64,000 nucleotides of DNA, taken from the NCBI GenBank assembly GCA_032622095.1, contig CP136065.1, positions 67,299,675 to 67,363,674 of the forward strand. The letters are read 5' to 3'. The DNA comes from Siphonodentalium dalli (Eukaryota; Mollusca; Scaphopoda; Gadilida; Siphonodentaliidae). Positions 1-12,406 of the stretch are shown in pieces. The notes under the pieces are model-generated. The model ran no database searches and was not told the DNA's origin. It saw only the letters and a program-made list of their open reading frames with translations. How positions within the stretch are numbered: the stretch's first letter is position 1; each line of letters begins with the position of its first letter. The translations under genes were made by a program, and so were the position numbers.

Positions 1-1551
1 GCTCTGCGCCTATGCGCATGTAGACTTTAGATAAAACAGTTAGCATATAATTATGACATATATGAAGCGATTTAAAGATTTGCCATTTCAAACTTAAAAT
101 ATGTAATTATATGTAACATGGCGGTCAGAACTTGACTTATGAATATTTGATTAACCGGTACATGTATAGGCCTACTCATAATCCATAAACAAAAATGCAT
201 GGACTGTTAACCGGGTTTCTCTTCGCGGAAATGCATCATGGCATGTTTTATGTATATAGGTTGAGCTTTTCTAGAAAACGCATTGAATTGTCCATGCCTG
301 TGCATACCGGAAAATGACACACGTGTATCCCTACAGTGTTGTATCCGCTAGAGAAAATTTCAGAATTGTCAAATGATAATCTTTGTGGGATACTGGTGAA
401 AGACCCGATATTAGGGGTTGAGTCATTGGCATAATGCGTAATAACACGAGAACCGTAAGACAACCAACTCTTCCACTTCCCGCGGGGAACTCATGAAACT
501 TCATGCATTGCACCACAATCATTCAGACTGGCGATCTGTTCAGAGAACTGTACATGCATATATGCAAATAGTTATCGCCTATATTATAAACACCAAAGTA
601 TAGCCGACAACTGAGCCTCTCAACTCCGATAACTTCCCGTTTCATTGAAATATCACAGCCTTGCTCACCGTGAACTCGAAATGATGCACATTCCCCATCG
701 GTAACCATTTTTTTTAGATGAGAACAAATTTAGAATATCACACCAAGTGTTATTGTCACTAAACTGAGCACGTTGCTTTCGATTCTCGAATACATGACAA
801 CAATTTTTGATAGTTCGGTCACTTCAAGAATTAAATTAGAATTTTACCCGCATAATCGTAACACGGATACATGCGCACACTTATTTATAGTTCAACGGCA
901 TATTCCAAAGAAGTGATCTGCTCCCCACACACCGGCACATTTGCCCATCTTACTAACCAGCACTACTGAGCCAATTCAGAGAATCCATGCTCTTCCATGC
1001 AACGTGCGAAAAACGTCGTAGCCAATTCCACTAATCGCAAGATGTTTCAGCATCTTTCCCAATCGTCCTATCCAGCACATTGACAGAGACAACTGCGACG
1101 ATCACAAGAAAACATCCACCAGGATAAGCAACGCCATAGCCAATTCTGCATCACCAGAAGATGTTTCTGAAAATATATTACATCTTTTCAGTCTTTTTAA
1201 AAAAACATATAACACATAATATTGTGTATAAATGTGCATGCATGTGCTCTATAATGTAATTGCATATTTGCACGCTTTGTTCGATACTAAAACCATGAAC
1301 CAATTGTTGCTGATGAATGAATGACATGTTCAATGTTTATTTACTCAAATCACAGTATGTGATGCAAGAGACATTTATAATTATACAGTGCATGGCATGT
1401 CATTGGTGTAATAATCAAATATATCAGTATACATGTGTATGTATACGTTGTATAAGCACACACGACTTTGTGGTACATGCTTGCGTAGCTATCATCATGT
1501 AAACAGACATCCGAGGATTATTCATATCTAAATAAAAACTCATGTATCATA

Positions 1552-2171
1552 CAGTGTTCGCGCTGGACCGAAAAATTTTGTGGCCAAAAGTTTAGCCAAA
1601 AGAAAATTTTATTATCCAAATGAAAAAAACTTTGGCCAAATTAAAAAAAACTTTGGCCAAATTAAATCCTCATTTTCTCGGCGCTTCACAATTAATGACT
1701 AAAATATTTGTTTTAAACTTTATTTGTTACTCAGAATAAAAACATAACTAAAACAACTTTAACAACACTATTATACGAACATAGGTATGCGTTATATCAC
1801 ACAGACAGATCAAATCATGTAAAGCATTAATACATAATACGGCGGGATTTCACATCCAACCATATGCAAAAAGCCCGGTGAAAATCAAAGTCAGAAATTT
1901 TTCATCGCTTTACATGAATTGATCTGTCTGTAACGCATACCTATGTTCGTATAATAGTGTTGTTAAAGTTGTTTTAGTTATGTTTTTATTCTGAGTAACA
2001 AATAAAGTTTAAAACAAATATTTTAGTCATTAATTGTGAAGCGCCGAGAAAATGAGGATTTAATTTGGCCAAAGTTTTTTTTAATTTGGCCAAAGTTTTT
2101 TTCATTTGGCTAATAAAATTTTCTTTTGGCTAAACGTTTGGTCACAAAATTTTTCGGTCCAGCGCGAACAC
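1552..2171. mobile_element. Foldback element built from hAT 5' ends (copy 1)
   Basis: Arms 1554-1825 and 1907-2171 are reverse complements of each other with few mismatches, around an 81-bp spacer. The left arm starts CAGTGTTCGCGCTGGACCG and continues with repeated GCCAAA blocks. The same ~270 bp forms the 5' end of the complete hAT-like element at 34380. The element therefore looks like an inverted duplication of a hAT end. A related locus at 16345 lacks it, which gives an empty site. No transposase is present and the right tip is slightly altered (AACACAATG rather than AACACTG). Confidence 0.85.
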
Positions 2172-2179
2172 AATGGCCC

Positions 2180-2615
2180 GATTCGTCATCTCCGGTTTAA
2201 ACCTGGTCTACGTAAACCTCTAGGTTTAAACCGCCGTGAGTCAGCAAAATCCGTGGTTTAAACCCGCGAACGCAGGTTTAAGTGACGCATTCGTCATCTT
2301 TGGTTTAAACCTGGTCCAGCCAGACCGTTGGTTTAGCAGTAGTGTCTCTGTATCGTCGAGATAATTAATCGTACTTTCCTAATGCGGACCGCCTCGTTTT
2401 ATTGATTGCGAAAATCAATAATTACGACAGCGACCATATTTTGATTGGAAATTTATAAGCGACAAGCACTCACACCTATACAGCGTGCGGGGATAAGTTT
2501 TTGTCAATTTCGATAATTTGTCTGCGTTTTATAAGCTTAAACCAGCAACTAAACCATCTAATTCGGCGGTCCAGCTAAACCAGCTTTACCGAGGCTAAAC
2601 TTGAGATGACGAATC
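2180..2615. mobile_element. MITE-like element rich in GTTTAAAC, GATTCGTCATCTC termini (copy 1)
   Basis: The ends are a perfect 13-bp inverted repeat, GATTCGTCATCTC at the left and its complement at 2603-2615. The left side carries several GGTTTAAACC palindromes, and a second internal copy of the end motif (ATTCGTCATCTTTGG) lies near 2286. No coding frame fits a transposase, and I could not define a target duplication. The tip recurs inverted at 16258-16344, so it is a dispersed family. Confidence 0.6.
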
Positions 2616-3334
2616 CGTCTTTTCTTCATCGCGGTTTAGAATTGTCAAACAATCAATCAAAGGGTGGAGCTGTAAATTATCTCGAGTGAGGGCGTGTCTA
2701 CGTGGCGACTGCCGACTGGTGTTATCGTGTCACAGTTGATTCATTCGCACGTGAGCGTTGCTCAGATATGGACAAGTTCCTTCAATATAATGTTTACAAC
2801 TATATTGTGGCAATCACAAATACAGGTGTTTTCTACGAATTCATTTGAAGGGTTGAACGTTTTAATTATGACACCAAACGATGCTACTACATGACCATAT
2901 ATGCTATACACAAAGTTCAACCCGTGTACCTGATATCACCAACCCGGAAGGTATCACGAAACCTGACCATGCGGTTTTTGATAAATGAACATATCCTCCC
3001 TCAGATGAATGTATTTATCGCCAGGTTGATGTTGCTATCCACTATTTAAAACATAAATTCGTAAAGCGTAATGTTCCCTCATTATGATAGCTTGCTGTCG
3101 CCCCGCTACAGTTAATGGACATTCCGGCTCATATCCGTTTTATCATAAATCCTAGACACTTTTTGACGTTAGATAGTTCGTTTGCGGTATAATTAGCCGC
3201 TGCTAACGGCGGAAAATGCGTGTATCAATAGAAAATATATGTTCGAGTAACCTTAAGTTGTTCCACCCTACAGTGTGATTCGTAAAGAAAAAAATCACTA
3301 ACCGCGATCAAGTGTAGGTACCCACCATAATTAT

Positions 3335-5880
3335 TATTATACTTTAATTTCCTCCAATATAATGAAGAGTTACAAACATATATACAGGCTAAACATATAC
3401 ATAAAGGTTTTGGATGTATAGATATACACATAACAATATTCTATATACATGTCAAATAACTTATACACGGTATGTGAACGAGGGAAAAATTATAATGTGA
3501 CACAAAGGTATATTTCCAATTAATATGGGCACTAGTACCAAAGTGCGCATTATGTGACTTGTGCTAAAGTTACAAGTAACTAATAATAATATTGAAAGAA
3601 GGTATTTGTCATTTTGTTAAAATGTTCACAGTATGTATCGACTGGTGTGATGAGCAAACTACTAGCCTGGTTCGATGTGATAAAATTTCCAAATATTCGC
3701 AGTCACTCTGACAAAAAAGATGACAAGATCCCTCCAATCCGAGTCAACTGGAATATCGGATGGGTGATGACCAAGGAAGCAGGCCAGTAGCTCATCCTTT
3801 TCCAGTCCGTCTACATGCAGGGAGGCCTCAATCCCAAACTGGTCAAAAAATCCTGCCATACACAGTTCCGTAATTCAGCAAGGAAGATACAATCAATAAA
3901 TATGTGCATAATAAGACATTGGTATGGCATGCCACACTTTAAACAAATGCCACTATCGTGATATGCTGTATGTGCGAGCAAGCGAGCTACCAGTAAGAAA
4001 GTGAATTTTTCCTTTGGGTAGTCCCTGCATGTTACCCATAAAGGAGATATGCAAAGCGATGGATGTGCAGTGGCAAATACTGATAATTTCGGGTCAGTAG
4101 TCACAGAAGATATCCAAAAAATCCTTTCAAATTCGGATATTTGAGTCTGCACCAAGTTTTTCCACACAGATTTGGAAGGGAATAAGCCAGATATTTCAAA
4201 GTTATATACATGCTCTAAAAGAGAGAATTTAGCTAAGATATGGTATATGTCAGACATATGTGAGTGTAGCTCTTGACGGCCAAAAAGGTGCTCGTATAAT
4301 CTGAAGACGAATATGCGTTTTGCAGCTTTGTCTGATGACAATCTACAGAGCGACCCGAACAGAGATAGCTTTTTCCTCTCGATGATGCTAGCAATAGAGC
4401 TAAGACCCATAAGACCCTGTGTTATCACCGTTCGCGTCGCTCTGGGTAAACCCTGCATGTTTTTCAGGCACATGCGGTGTACTCTTTCTAATTTCATCAT
4501 ATCGGACTGTGACAAGCATCGTAACATCTCAGAACCGTACAAGCCACAACTTAATACAATAGACTTATATATTTTCAAGCAACTGAAAGGAGTTATACCA
4601 CCAGGATATATGCCTGCTTTGGTAAGAGAGAAATAACTACGCCGTATTTTATCACAAAGGTGATCTATCATATGTGAACTTTGTTTGTATTTAGCAAGAG
4701 GTATTCCGAGGTGGATTGCAGAATCAACTTCCCTCAAATTTGTAGAGTATTCGCAGAATGACCATGTACGGTTACATTTTTCAAATTCATGTTTTGTTTC
4801 ATTAAATACAAGGATAACAGTTTTTGTAGGGTTATACTTAAATCTCCAAAACTGACTGTACCGGAAACATATACGTATCAAGTTCGATATGCCTTCCTTA
4901 GTAAGAGAGAGGAGCATCATGTCATCTGCTTGAGTTATGGCAGAACAGTTTATACCTTGAATTTGAAGGCCATAGTATTGATTTTCTAATTCCTGGAGTA
5001 GGTCATCGATATATAACATATATAGCAAAGGAGACAATATACCACCTTGTCTTGTTCCCTGATGCACAGTGAACCATCTGGAGGTGAGATGATCGAACCT
5101 GACACAACATTCTATATTGATAAGCAGTGAGCGAATAATTTGCCAAATTTTTCCAGTGATACCTCTTTTGTGGAGTTTGTATAACAGACCATTTGTCCAA
5201 ACGCAATCAAATGCTTTCTGAGTATCAAGTAGGCACGCAAACTACTTATTGCCACGGTCTTTGGTGAAGGAGATACATTCTTGAACGAGGTAAGACGTCA
5301 TCATACAGCTAACCTCTCTCCGAAACCCGTGTTGCAGAGGACTAACCGCGATTAAGTGCGGAGTATTTGTTTGTAGGCGGGTAAGTATGACCTTTTCAAA
5401 TAATTTATATATAGCCGGTAGTAAGGTTATTGCACGATAATTATCAAAGTTATCTTTGGATTTGGTTCCGCCTTTGTGTAGGGCAATCATCACACCTCGT
5501 TTGGCCGCTGAAGGGATATGAATCAGGTTGAACATTTGTGTGAACATATAAGCTAAGCATTTAGATAATTGGCATCCACCGTAAATGAAGTGTTCGTTCA
5601 CAATTGCATCATAACCTGGAGCTTTGCCAACGTTCAATGACGGTAATAGCCGCTCTAATTCATCGGCTACAACGGGGTAAGTTAGCAAGTTATCAATTGT
5701 GGACAATTCGGGAGTACATGAAGTATTATATACATAATCGTTAACATGTGCATAATGGTCATCGTCGAAGGTTGTACATTGTAGTGGTGAATACAATTCT
5801 TCGAAATAATTACAACACTGCAGCAGATGTGATTTATAAATCAGCCTGTCTGAAAACTCGCACATTATCTGCGTATAATC
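3335..5880 (-). mobile_element. 5'-truncated non-LTR retrotransposon (Jockey/CR1-like)
   Basis: On the minus strand this holds most of a reverse transcriptase frame and about 330 bp of 3' flank. It ends in an AAT-rich tail (complement of ATTATTATTAT at 3330-3340) that coincides with the duplication junction. The endonuclease and ORF1 are absent, which is typical of 5' truncation. I found no target-site duplication. Confidence 0.75.
3662..5865 (-). pseudogene. LINE reverse transcriptase, one stop and one frameshift
   Basis: This is an RNA-dependent DNA polymerase of a LINE. Upstream on the minus strand is the fingers region (GKAPGYDAIVNEHF, then NYRAITLLPAIYKLFEKVI). Motif A, DTQKAFDCVW, follows just after an in-frame TAG at 5242-5244. 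Next come HQGTRQGGILSPLLY and the catalytic box as QADD (usually FADD or YADD). The thumb region and a CX2CX9HX4C knuckle (CLKCG...H...C) lie near 3930-3960. The frame breaks near 3855; the C-terminal tail (FDQFGIEASLHVDGLEKDEL) continues one frame over to 3662. Apart from these two lesions and the missing endonuclease the enzyme is well preserved, so the insertion is fairly young. The assignment to Jockey/CR1-like is from motif style only. Confidence 0.9.
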
Positions 5881-5904
5881 GAACTTGTTTTAGGTAGAAA
5901 ATGC

Positions 5905-5991
5905 GCTTAGAATTGCCTCATTTTGAGTCGATAATGTGCTGAAATGAGAGTTTTAGTCACATTATAGACTCATAATGAGGCGATTCTCAGC
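5905..5991. repeat. Imperfect 34-bp inverted repeat (hairpin)
   Basis: Arms 5905-5938 and 5958-5991 pair with about four mismatches around a 19-base loop. It sits just upstream of the 5' truncation point of the LINE. It could be a short MITE remnant; there are no flanking duplications to prove that. Confidence 0.6.
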
Positions 5992-6497
5992 AGATTATGT
6001 AATGACAATGACTACCGGTACCCGTTTTGTAATCGCAAACAGAATTTCATCGACTGGTAAAGCATGGTGAGCCAACTGCAACAAAATTGATATATGCTAT
6101 GTATATATAGAAATTGTTATTCGCATTCGCTTTATAGGAATCAGGGAGCTAAATGTGTTCCAGAGTAGGGGAGCGAGTGCACCGTGGAACGATAGAGGTG
6201 AAGGTAACGGAAGAATGGCCTTCACCAGGTGCATGTGACACTTATTAAAGGATGACATCTTGTTTATTTGTTTTCGTATTCTTCTTCCAATACAACTATA
6301 TGGCATGGATCGCCAAGAATATAAATTTTGAAGAAATGCGACAATTTTCACGTCTGCGCCGGTGCAGTCTTATTTCCATTAAATTAAGTCGCAGAAAGCA
6401 GTACCGATTCGAGAAACAATGTGCCATTCATTTTCGCATATTCTGTCAATATAAATTGCTGTGCACAACAGCATAAATCATTAAATATGCAACATTA
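5992..6497. other. Unassigned stretch of the tandem unit
   Basis: No recognised gene. A minus-strand frame at 6097-6351 contains GALAPLLWNTFSSLIP, which resembles the APxLWNSLP tail of some LINE polymerases, but the match is too short to call. Confidence 0.4.
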
Positions 6498-8048
6498 GCT
6501 CTGCGCCTATGCGCATGTAGACTTTAGATAAAACAGTTAGCATATAATTATGACATATATGAAGCGATTTAAAGATTTGCCATTTCAAACTTAAAATATG
6601 TAATTATATGTAACATGGCGGTCAGAACTTGACTTATGAATATTTGATTAACCGGTACATGTATAGGCCTACTCATAATCCATAAACAAAAATGGATGGA
6701 CTGTTAACCGGGTTTCTCTTCGCGGAAATGCACCATGGCATGTTTTATGTATATAGGTTGAGCTTTTCTAGAAAACGCATTGAATTGTCCATGCCTGTGC
6801 ATACCGGAAAATGACACACGTGTATCCCTACAGTGTTGTATCCGCTAGAGAAAATTTCAGAATTGTCAAATGATAATCTTTGTGGGATACTGGTGAAAGA
6901 CCCGATATTAGGGATTGAATCATTGGCATAATGCGTAATAACACGAGAACCGTAAGACAATCAACTCTTCCACTTCCCGCGGGGAACTCATGAAACTTCA
7001 TGCGTTGCACCACAATCATTCAGACTGGCGATCTGTTCAGAGAACTGTACATGCATATATGCAAATAGTTATCGCCTATATTATAAACACCAAAGTATAG
7101 CCGACAACTGAGCCTCTCAACTCCGAGAACTTCCCGTTTCATTGAAATATCACAGCCTTGCTCACCGTGAACTCGAAATGATGCACATTCCCCATCGGTA
7201 ACCATTTTTTTTAGATGAGAACAAATTTAGAATATCACACCAAGTGTTATTGTCACTAAACTGAGCACGTTGCTTTCGATTCTCGAATACATGACAACAA
7301 TTTTTGATAGTTCGGTCACTTCAAGAATTAAATTAGAATTTTACCCGCATAATCGTAATACGGATACATGCGCACACTTATTTATAGTTCAACGGCATAT
7401 TCCAAAGAAGTGATCTGCTCCCCACACACCGGCACATTTGCCCATCTTACTAACCAGCACTACTGAGCCAATTCAGAGAATCCATGCTCTTCCATGCAAC
7501 GTGCGAAAAACGTCGTAGCCAATTCCACTAATCGCAAGATGTTTCAGCATCTTTCCCAATCGTCATATCCAGCACATTGACAGAGACAACTGCGACGATC
7601 ACAAGAAAACATCCACCAGGATAAGCAACGCCATAGCCAATTCTGCATCACCAGAAGATGTTTCTGAAAATATATTACATCTTTTCAGTCTTTTTAAAAA
7701 AACATATAACACATAATATTGTGTATAAATGTGCATGCATGTGCTCTATAATGTAATTGCATAATTGCACGCTTTGTTCGATACTAAAACCATGAACCAA
7801 TTGTTGCTGATGAATGAATGACATGTTCAATGTTTATTTACTCAAATCACAGTATGTGATGCAAGAGACATTTATAATTATACAGTGCATGGCATGTCAT
7901 TGGTGTAATAATCAAATATATCAGTATACATGTGTATGTATACGTTGTATAAGCACACACGACTTTGTGTTACATGCTTGCGTAGCTATCATCATGTAAA
8001 CCGACATCCGAGGATTATTCATATCTAAATAAAAACTCATGTATCATA

Positions 8049-8668
8049 CAGTGTTCGCGCTGGACCGAAAAATTTTGTGGCCAAAAGTTTAGCCAAAAGA
8101 AAATTTTATTAGCCAAATGAAAAAAACTTTGGCCAAATTAAAAAAAACTTTGGCCAAATTAAATCCTCATTTTCTCGGCGCTTCACAATTAATGACTAAA
8201 ATATTTGTTTTAAACTTTATTTGTTACTCAGAATAAAAACATAACTAAAACAACTTTAACAACACTATTATACGAACATAGGTATGCGTTATATCACACA
8301 GACAGATCAAATCATGTAAAGCATTAATACATAATACGGCGGGATTTCACATCCAACCATATGCAAAAAGCCCGGTGAAAATCAAAGTCATAAATTTTTC
8401 ATCGCTTTACATGAATTGATCTGTCTGTAACGCATACCTATGTTCGTATAATAGTGTTGTTAAAGTTGTTTTAGTTATGTTTTTATTCTGAGTAACAAAT
8501 AAAGTTTAAAACAAATATTTTAGTCATTAATTGTGAAGCGCCGAGAAAATGAGGATTTAATTTGGCCAAAGTTTTTTTTAATTTGGCCAAAGTTTTTTTC
8601 ATTTGGCTAATAAAATTTTCTTTTGGCTAAACGTTTGGTCACAAAAATTTTCGGTCCAGCGCGAACAC
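8049..8668. mobile_element. Foldback element built from hAT 5' ends (copy 2)
   Basis: This is the counterpart of the palindrome at 1552-2171 in the second duplication unit, with only a few substitutions. One of them restores AGCCAAATG near 8111, where copy 1 has ATCCAAATG. Confidence 0.85.
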
Positions 8669-8676
8669 AATGGCCC

Positions 8677-9112
8677 GATTCGTCATCTCCGGTTTAAACC
8701 TGGTCTACGTAAACCTCTAGGTTTAAACCGCCGTGAGTCAGCAAAATCCGTGGTTTAAACCCGCGAACGCAGGTTTAAGTGACGCATTCGTCATCTTTGG
8801 TTTAAACCTGGTCCAGCCAGACCGTTGGTTTAGCAGTAGTGTCTCTGTATCGTCGAGATAATTAATCGTACTTTCCTAATGCGGACCGCCTCGTTTTATT
8901 GATTGCGAAAATCAATAATTACGACTGCGACCATATTTTGATTGGAAATTTATAAGCGACAAGCACTCACACCTATACAGCGTGCGGGGATAAGTTTTTG
9001 TCAATTTCGATAATTTGTCTGCGTTTTATAAGCTTAAACCAGCAACTAAACCATCTAATTCGGCGGTCCAGCTAAACCAGCTTTACCGAGGCTAAACTTG
9101 AGATGACGAATC
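8677..9112. mobile_element. GTTTAAAC-rich MITE-like element (copy 2)
   Basis: This is the duplicate of the element at 2180-2615, with the same 13-bp GATTCGTCATCTC inverted termini. It moved with the tandem duplication, not independently. Confidence 0.6.
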
Positions 9113-9831
9113 CGTCTTTTCTTCATCGCGGTTTAGAATTGTCAAACAATCAATCAAAGGGTGGAGCTGTAAATTATCTCGAGTGAGGGCGTGTCTACGT
9201 GGCGACTGCCGACTGGTGTTATCGTGTCACAGTTGATTCATTCGCACGTGAGCGTTGCTCAGATATGGACAAGTTCCTTCAATATAATGTTTACAACAAT
9301 ATTGTGGCAATCACAAATACAGGTGTTTTCTACGAATTCATTTGAAGGGTTGAACGTTTTAATTATGACACCAAACGATGCTACTACATGACCATATATG
9401 CTATACACAAAGTTCAACCCGTGTACCTGATATCACCAACCCGGAAGGTATCACGAAACCTGACCATGCGGTTTTTGATAAATGAACATATCCTCCCTCA
9501 GATGAATGTATTTATCGCCAGGTTGATGTTGCTATCCACTATTTAAAACATAAATTCGTAAAGCGTAATGTTCCCTCATTATGATAGCTTGCTGTCACCC
9601 CGCTACAGTTAATGGACATTCCGGCTCATATCCGTTTTATCATAAATCCTAGACACTTTTTGACGTTAGATAGTTCGTTTGCGGTATAATTAGCCGCTGC
9701 TAACGGCGGAAAATGCGTGTATCAATAGAAAATATATGTTCGAGTAACCTTAAGTTGTTCCACCCTACAGTGTGATTCGTAAAGAAAAAAATCACTAACC
9801 GCGATCAAGTGTAGGTACCCACCATAATTAT

Positions 9832-10944
9832 GGGGGTCAAAGCCGCGGATCGACACTGCAATAAGATGTCGCCAAACCGGAGTTGGGATGTCAAAGATGC
9901 GGATTATATATTTCGCATTTTGACTGTCAGTTATTCACTTATGAATTGTTGACGGCGGTGTGGTCCATATAGGATGCAGACCGCCTAACATTTCCTTAAA
10001 TCATTGGTGAAGCTGGTTCCGCCAGTTCGGATTCGCGTGCACGAAAGAAAATCCGAAGAATGGCACGTACTTTAGGACTTGAGCTAGTAAAATATCCCCA
10101 TTATATGGAATATACCATTATCTTTCGAACAGGTCTGCACATGGCAGATGTTTCTTTGTCGTTGTGTGTGTTGGTGGGCGGGGGAGGGGTGTGTGTGCAC
10201 ATGGGTGGGCGTATTCGTATGTTTGTTTGTGTTTTAATTTCATGCTAATACATGCCTTGTATATAGTAGGATATTTCAATAATATAGGCCCGGAACTGTA
10301 CATGGTAGGGGAAAATTAAACAGTGTAAATCTTTGATGGATAGGGACGTGGCTGTATAGGGTCTCAGTTGGTGTGTCCACCTAAGATTTTCTTAATGCGC
10401 ATGCACCCCCGGATTGAGTAGTTCCATTTGCACCCTATGTTATAGTCCAGTCAAAATACGACATATATCGGTTGAAAATGTTTACAGAATTTATTTTATT
10501 CTTAATGTATGCAGGGGCTTCTTCCTGACAACATATAAAACATTCGCTGCGAGATATGTTTGTAATGTATGGAAATTGTAATCGTTTCTCCCAGTTACCA
10601 TAGTTCTTTTCGATCGCATTTGTTTAAGGGTAGTTAGATTGAAATGGACCCAACAAGAAAATGCATTTAATTACATGTAGTGGGGACATGTTATATACCA
10701 AACGAAATGGCGTGCATTTCTATATACAACGGGGGTGTATGTGGTTGTGAATATCTGATCAAGGTCAACCAGGTCAAAAGGTCACAGAGTACAAACTTAA
10801 AAGCCGGATTCTGTTTTCCGGCTGCTAACTAGAAAAAGTGACCTTTCAGACTCCAGAAAAAAAGGCGTCTGTCATGGCGGCCATTTTGTTTGATATGCCC
10901 CAGACTATAGTATAGTACAGAATGTTCTATACAATCCATCACAA
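9832..10944. other. Unassigned region right of the tandem duplication
   Basis: Unique sequence begins at 9832. I see a G/T-rich low-complexity run near 10153-10212. A fragment near 10344 (TAGGGACGTGGCTGTATAGG) looks like the left tip of the CAGGGACGTGG hAT family found complete further right. The block 10858-10935 reappears diverged at 14103-14200. Short open frames here overlap the low-complexity run and are not convincing. Confidence 0.5.
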
Positions 10945-11214
10945 ATAGTATGCACAGAAATTCATATACAGCTGTTTACAGTGAATTCCCCCCGCAAGTC
11001 AGGGTGGAGTCGGAAAAAATTTGCAGGCACGTATGCTGATTTTTGACTTTCGACCCTTGTTGGACCCACCCACCTCCGCGTCCATTTTTTGTTCCGTTTT
11101 CGGCAGTTTTTTCCGAATATTTTTGGACACCCACCCCCTTTTAACCCTAAAACAGAGATTTACGGGGGGAAATTCACTGTAAACAGCTGTATATGAATTT
11201 CAGTGCACACTATT
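10945..11214. mobile_element. 270-bp MITE with ~50-bp terminal inverted repeats
   Basis: The left arm (AATAGTATGCACAGAAATTC onward, 10945-10994) is the near-exact complement of the right arm (11164-11214). The body contains CCACCC-rich DNA. No target duplication is clear, so the superfamily is open. Confidence 0.75.
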
Positions 11215-11630
11215 AGTCATGGATGTTAACATTGACATGTAAATAGGAACGAGTCATTTTGGGGTCATTCGGTCAAAAAAGACATGGCTTCCAGCAGCCA
11301 TCTTGGATTTCAAAATTCAATCCATTAGCATGGGCTACAGGCTATACTTTTTGTATAATATTTTTGAGTTGCGGAAAAAATTGTTTGTTGGTCCTATCGA
11401 CCACCCACCCACCCTGGCATATGTGCCCGGGAAAAACGTTTTTCCACCCCCCCCCCCGCGCAAATCTCTGTTTTAGTGTTAAAAGGGGGTGGGTCACACG
11501 TGGGTGTCCAAAAATGGTCGGAAAAAACTGCCGTAAACGGAAAACAATTTGGACGATGGGGTGGGTGGGTCCCAACAAGGGTCAAATGTAAAAAATCAGC
11601 ATACGTGCCTGAACATTTTTTCGACCCCCC
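11008..11630. repeat. Large inverted duplication of a C/G-tract element
   Basis: The segment 11008-11168 recurs as reverse complement at about 11446-11630. The shared parts are the TCGGAAAAAA start, GCACGTATGCTGAT, the CCCACCCACC tract and ACAGAGATTTACGGGG. The two arms are separated by ~280 bp. Overlapping open frames on both strands here are by-products of the repeat and its homopolymer tracts. Confidence 0.75.
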
Positions 11631-11730
11631 CCCCGGACGCATAATTATTTATCTTCTGTTGCGAAGTTTTGTGTCAGATTTATCATTGCTTTGTTCACTT
11701 AATTGATCCAACACTCTAATATCTACATTG

Positions 11731-12406
11731 GTCTCCTTGTTGAACGGTTTGATCGAGGTTGGGCGAGATATCACGCCAGTAAAAAATTAAAAACACAAAC
11801 CCTGTCTCTGAGGACAAAATTTAATGCATGGCAAGTAAGATGAAGTGGCTTTATTATATATGGCAGGATAACCTCCTTAATACATGGTATTAACTGTGTC
11901 CACAACATGACCGTCTTATATTACCATAGTCGTATGGTATTGTTTCGCCATGTGGGGTCTTAATACAAACCCGATTCGGATACGACTAAACTGTTATCCG
12001 AAACGACAGCATGCATGTTCGTGTGAACATGGACTTATGTAAACGTCATTTTCATTTGCCTTTTTGAATGAGCAAATTTGACTGCTGAGATGACTGTTCA
12101 ATTAATTTAATTAATCCACCCATAATATATGTGTATACATGATTCGAAAATGGTACGGACTCATATTCAGATGAGATAAGTAGTCCAACTCATCAGTCTC
12201 AGATACATACGAAACACGCGAAAACTCACCAGAACTCTATCAGTACTATGGATATTTACTGCACAGAAGATCCGGTGTTACTGACATCTTGAACCGCCCC
12301 TTGACATCTATCTGGATCGAAAGTGGTCCCACCATATTGAGAATGACATGTCCTTTTTTTTAAATATGTTCAATCCTATGCTTCTTTGACAAAATCAATT
12401 ATATAC
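11731..12406 (+). repeat. Direct duplication, left copy
   Basis: Collinear with 14326-14913 over its whole length, with many substitutions and several gaps. Well-conserved landmarks are AATTTAATGCATGGCAAGT, GTTCAATTAATTTAATTAAT, CACAGAAGATCCGGTGTTA and GTGGTCCCACCATATTGAGA. There is no coding frame. It is older than the 6.5-kb duplication. Confidence 0.85.

Larger units (their letters stand above)
1..3334 (+). repeat. Right-hand part of first copy of a 6,497-bp tandem unit
   Basis: Every position matches the base 6,497 positions further on (6498-9831). I counted fewer than about 25 substitutions and saw no clear length change, so identity is above 99%. The match stops at 3334/9831, just after a shared CCACCATAATTAT. 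It already runs at base 1 of the window, so the copy probably extends to the left. The simplest reading is a head-to-tail duplication whose junction is 3334/3335. The copy contains two palindromic elements, annotated separately. Short open frames at 1317-1502 and 2694-2894 are conserved between the copies, but the whole sequence is near-identical, so this is no sign of coding. Confidence 0.95.
3335..9831 (+). repeat. Complete second copy of the 6,497-bp tandem unit
   Basis: If the repeat seen at 1-3334 is the end of one unit, this segment is the next full unit. It starts at the junction 3334/3335 and ends where similarity to the first copy stops. It carries a truncated LINE, a hairpin and the same two palindromic elements. 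The reading predicts that sequence left of the window matches 3335-6497. Assembly duplication of two haplotypes is the main alternative. Confidence 0.7.

Noticed and set aside
1317-1502. 61-codon frame conserved at 7814 and 16390
   Set aside because: The DNA itself is nearly identical in all three copies, so conservation of the frame carries no coding signal; no motif, and it lies in repeat DNA.
1-9831. 3.3-kb direct repeats as LTRs of one retrovirus-like element
   Set aside because: The internal region encodes a non-LTR polymerase on the minus strand, with no gag, protease, integrase or primer site; tandem duplication explains the repeats better.
11259-11706. Overlapping open frames on both strands, up to 110 codons
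   Set aside because: They arise from homopolymer C/G tracts and an inverted duplication; composition is not protein-like.
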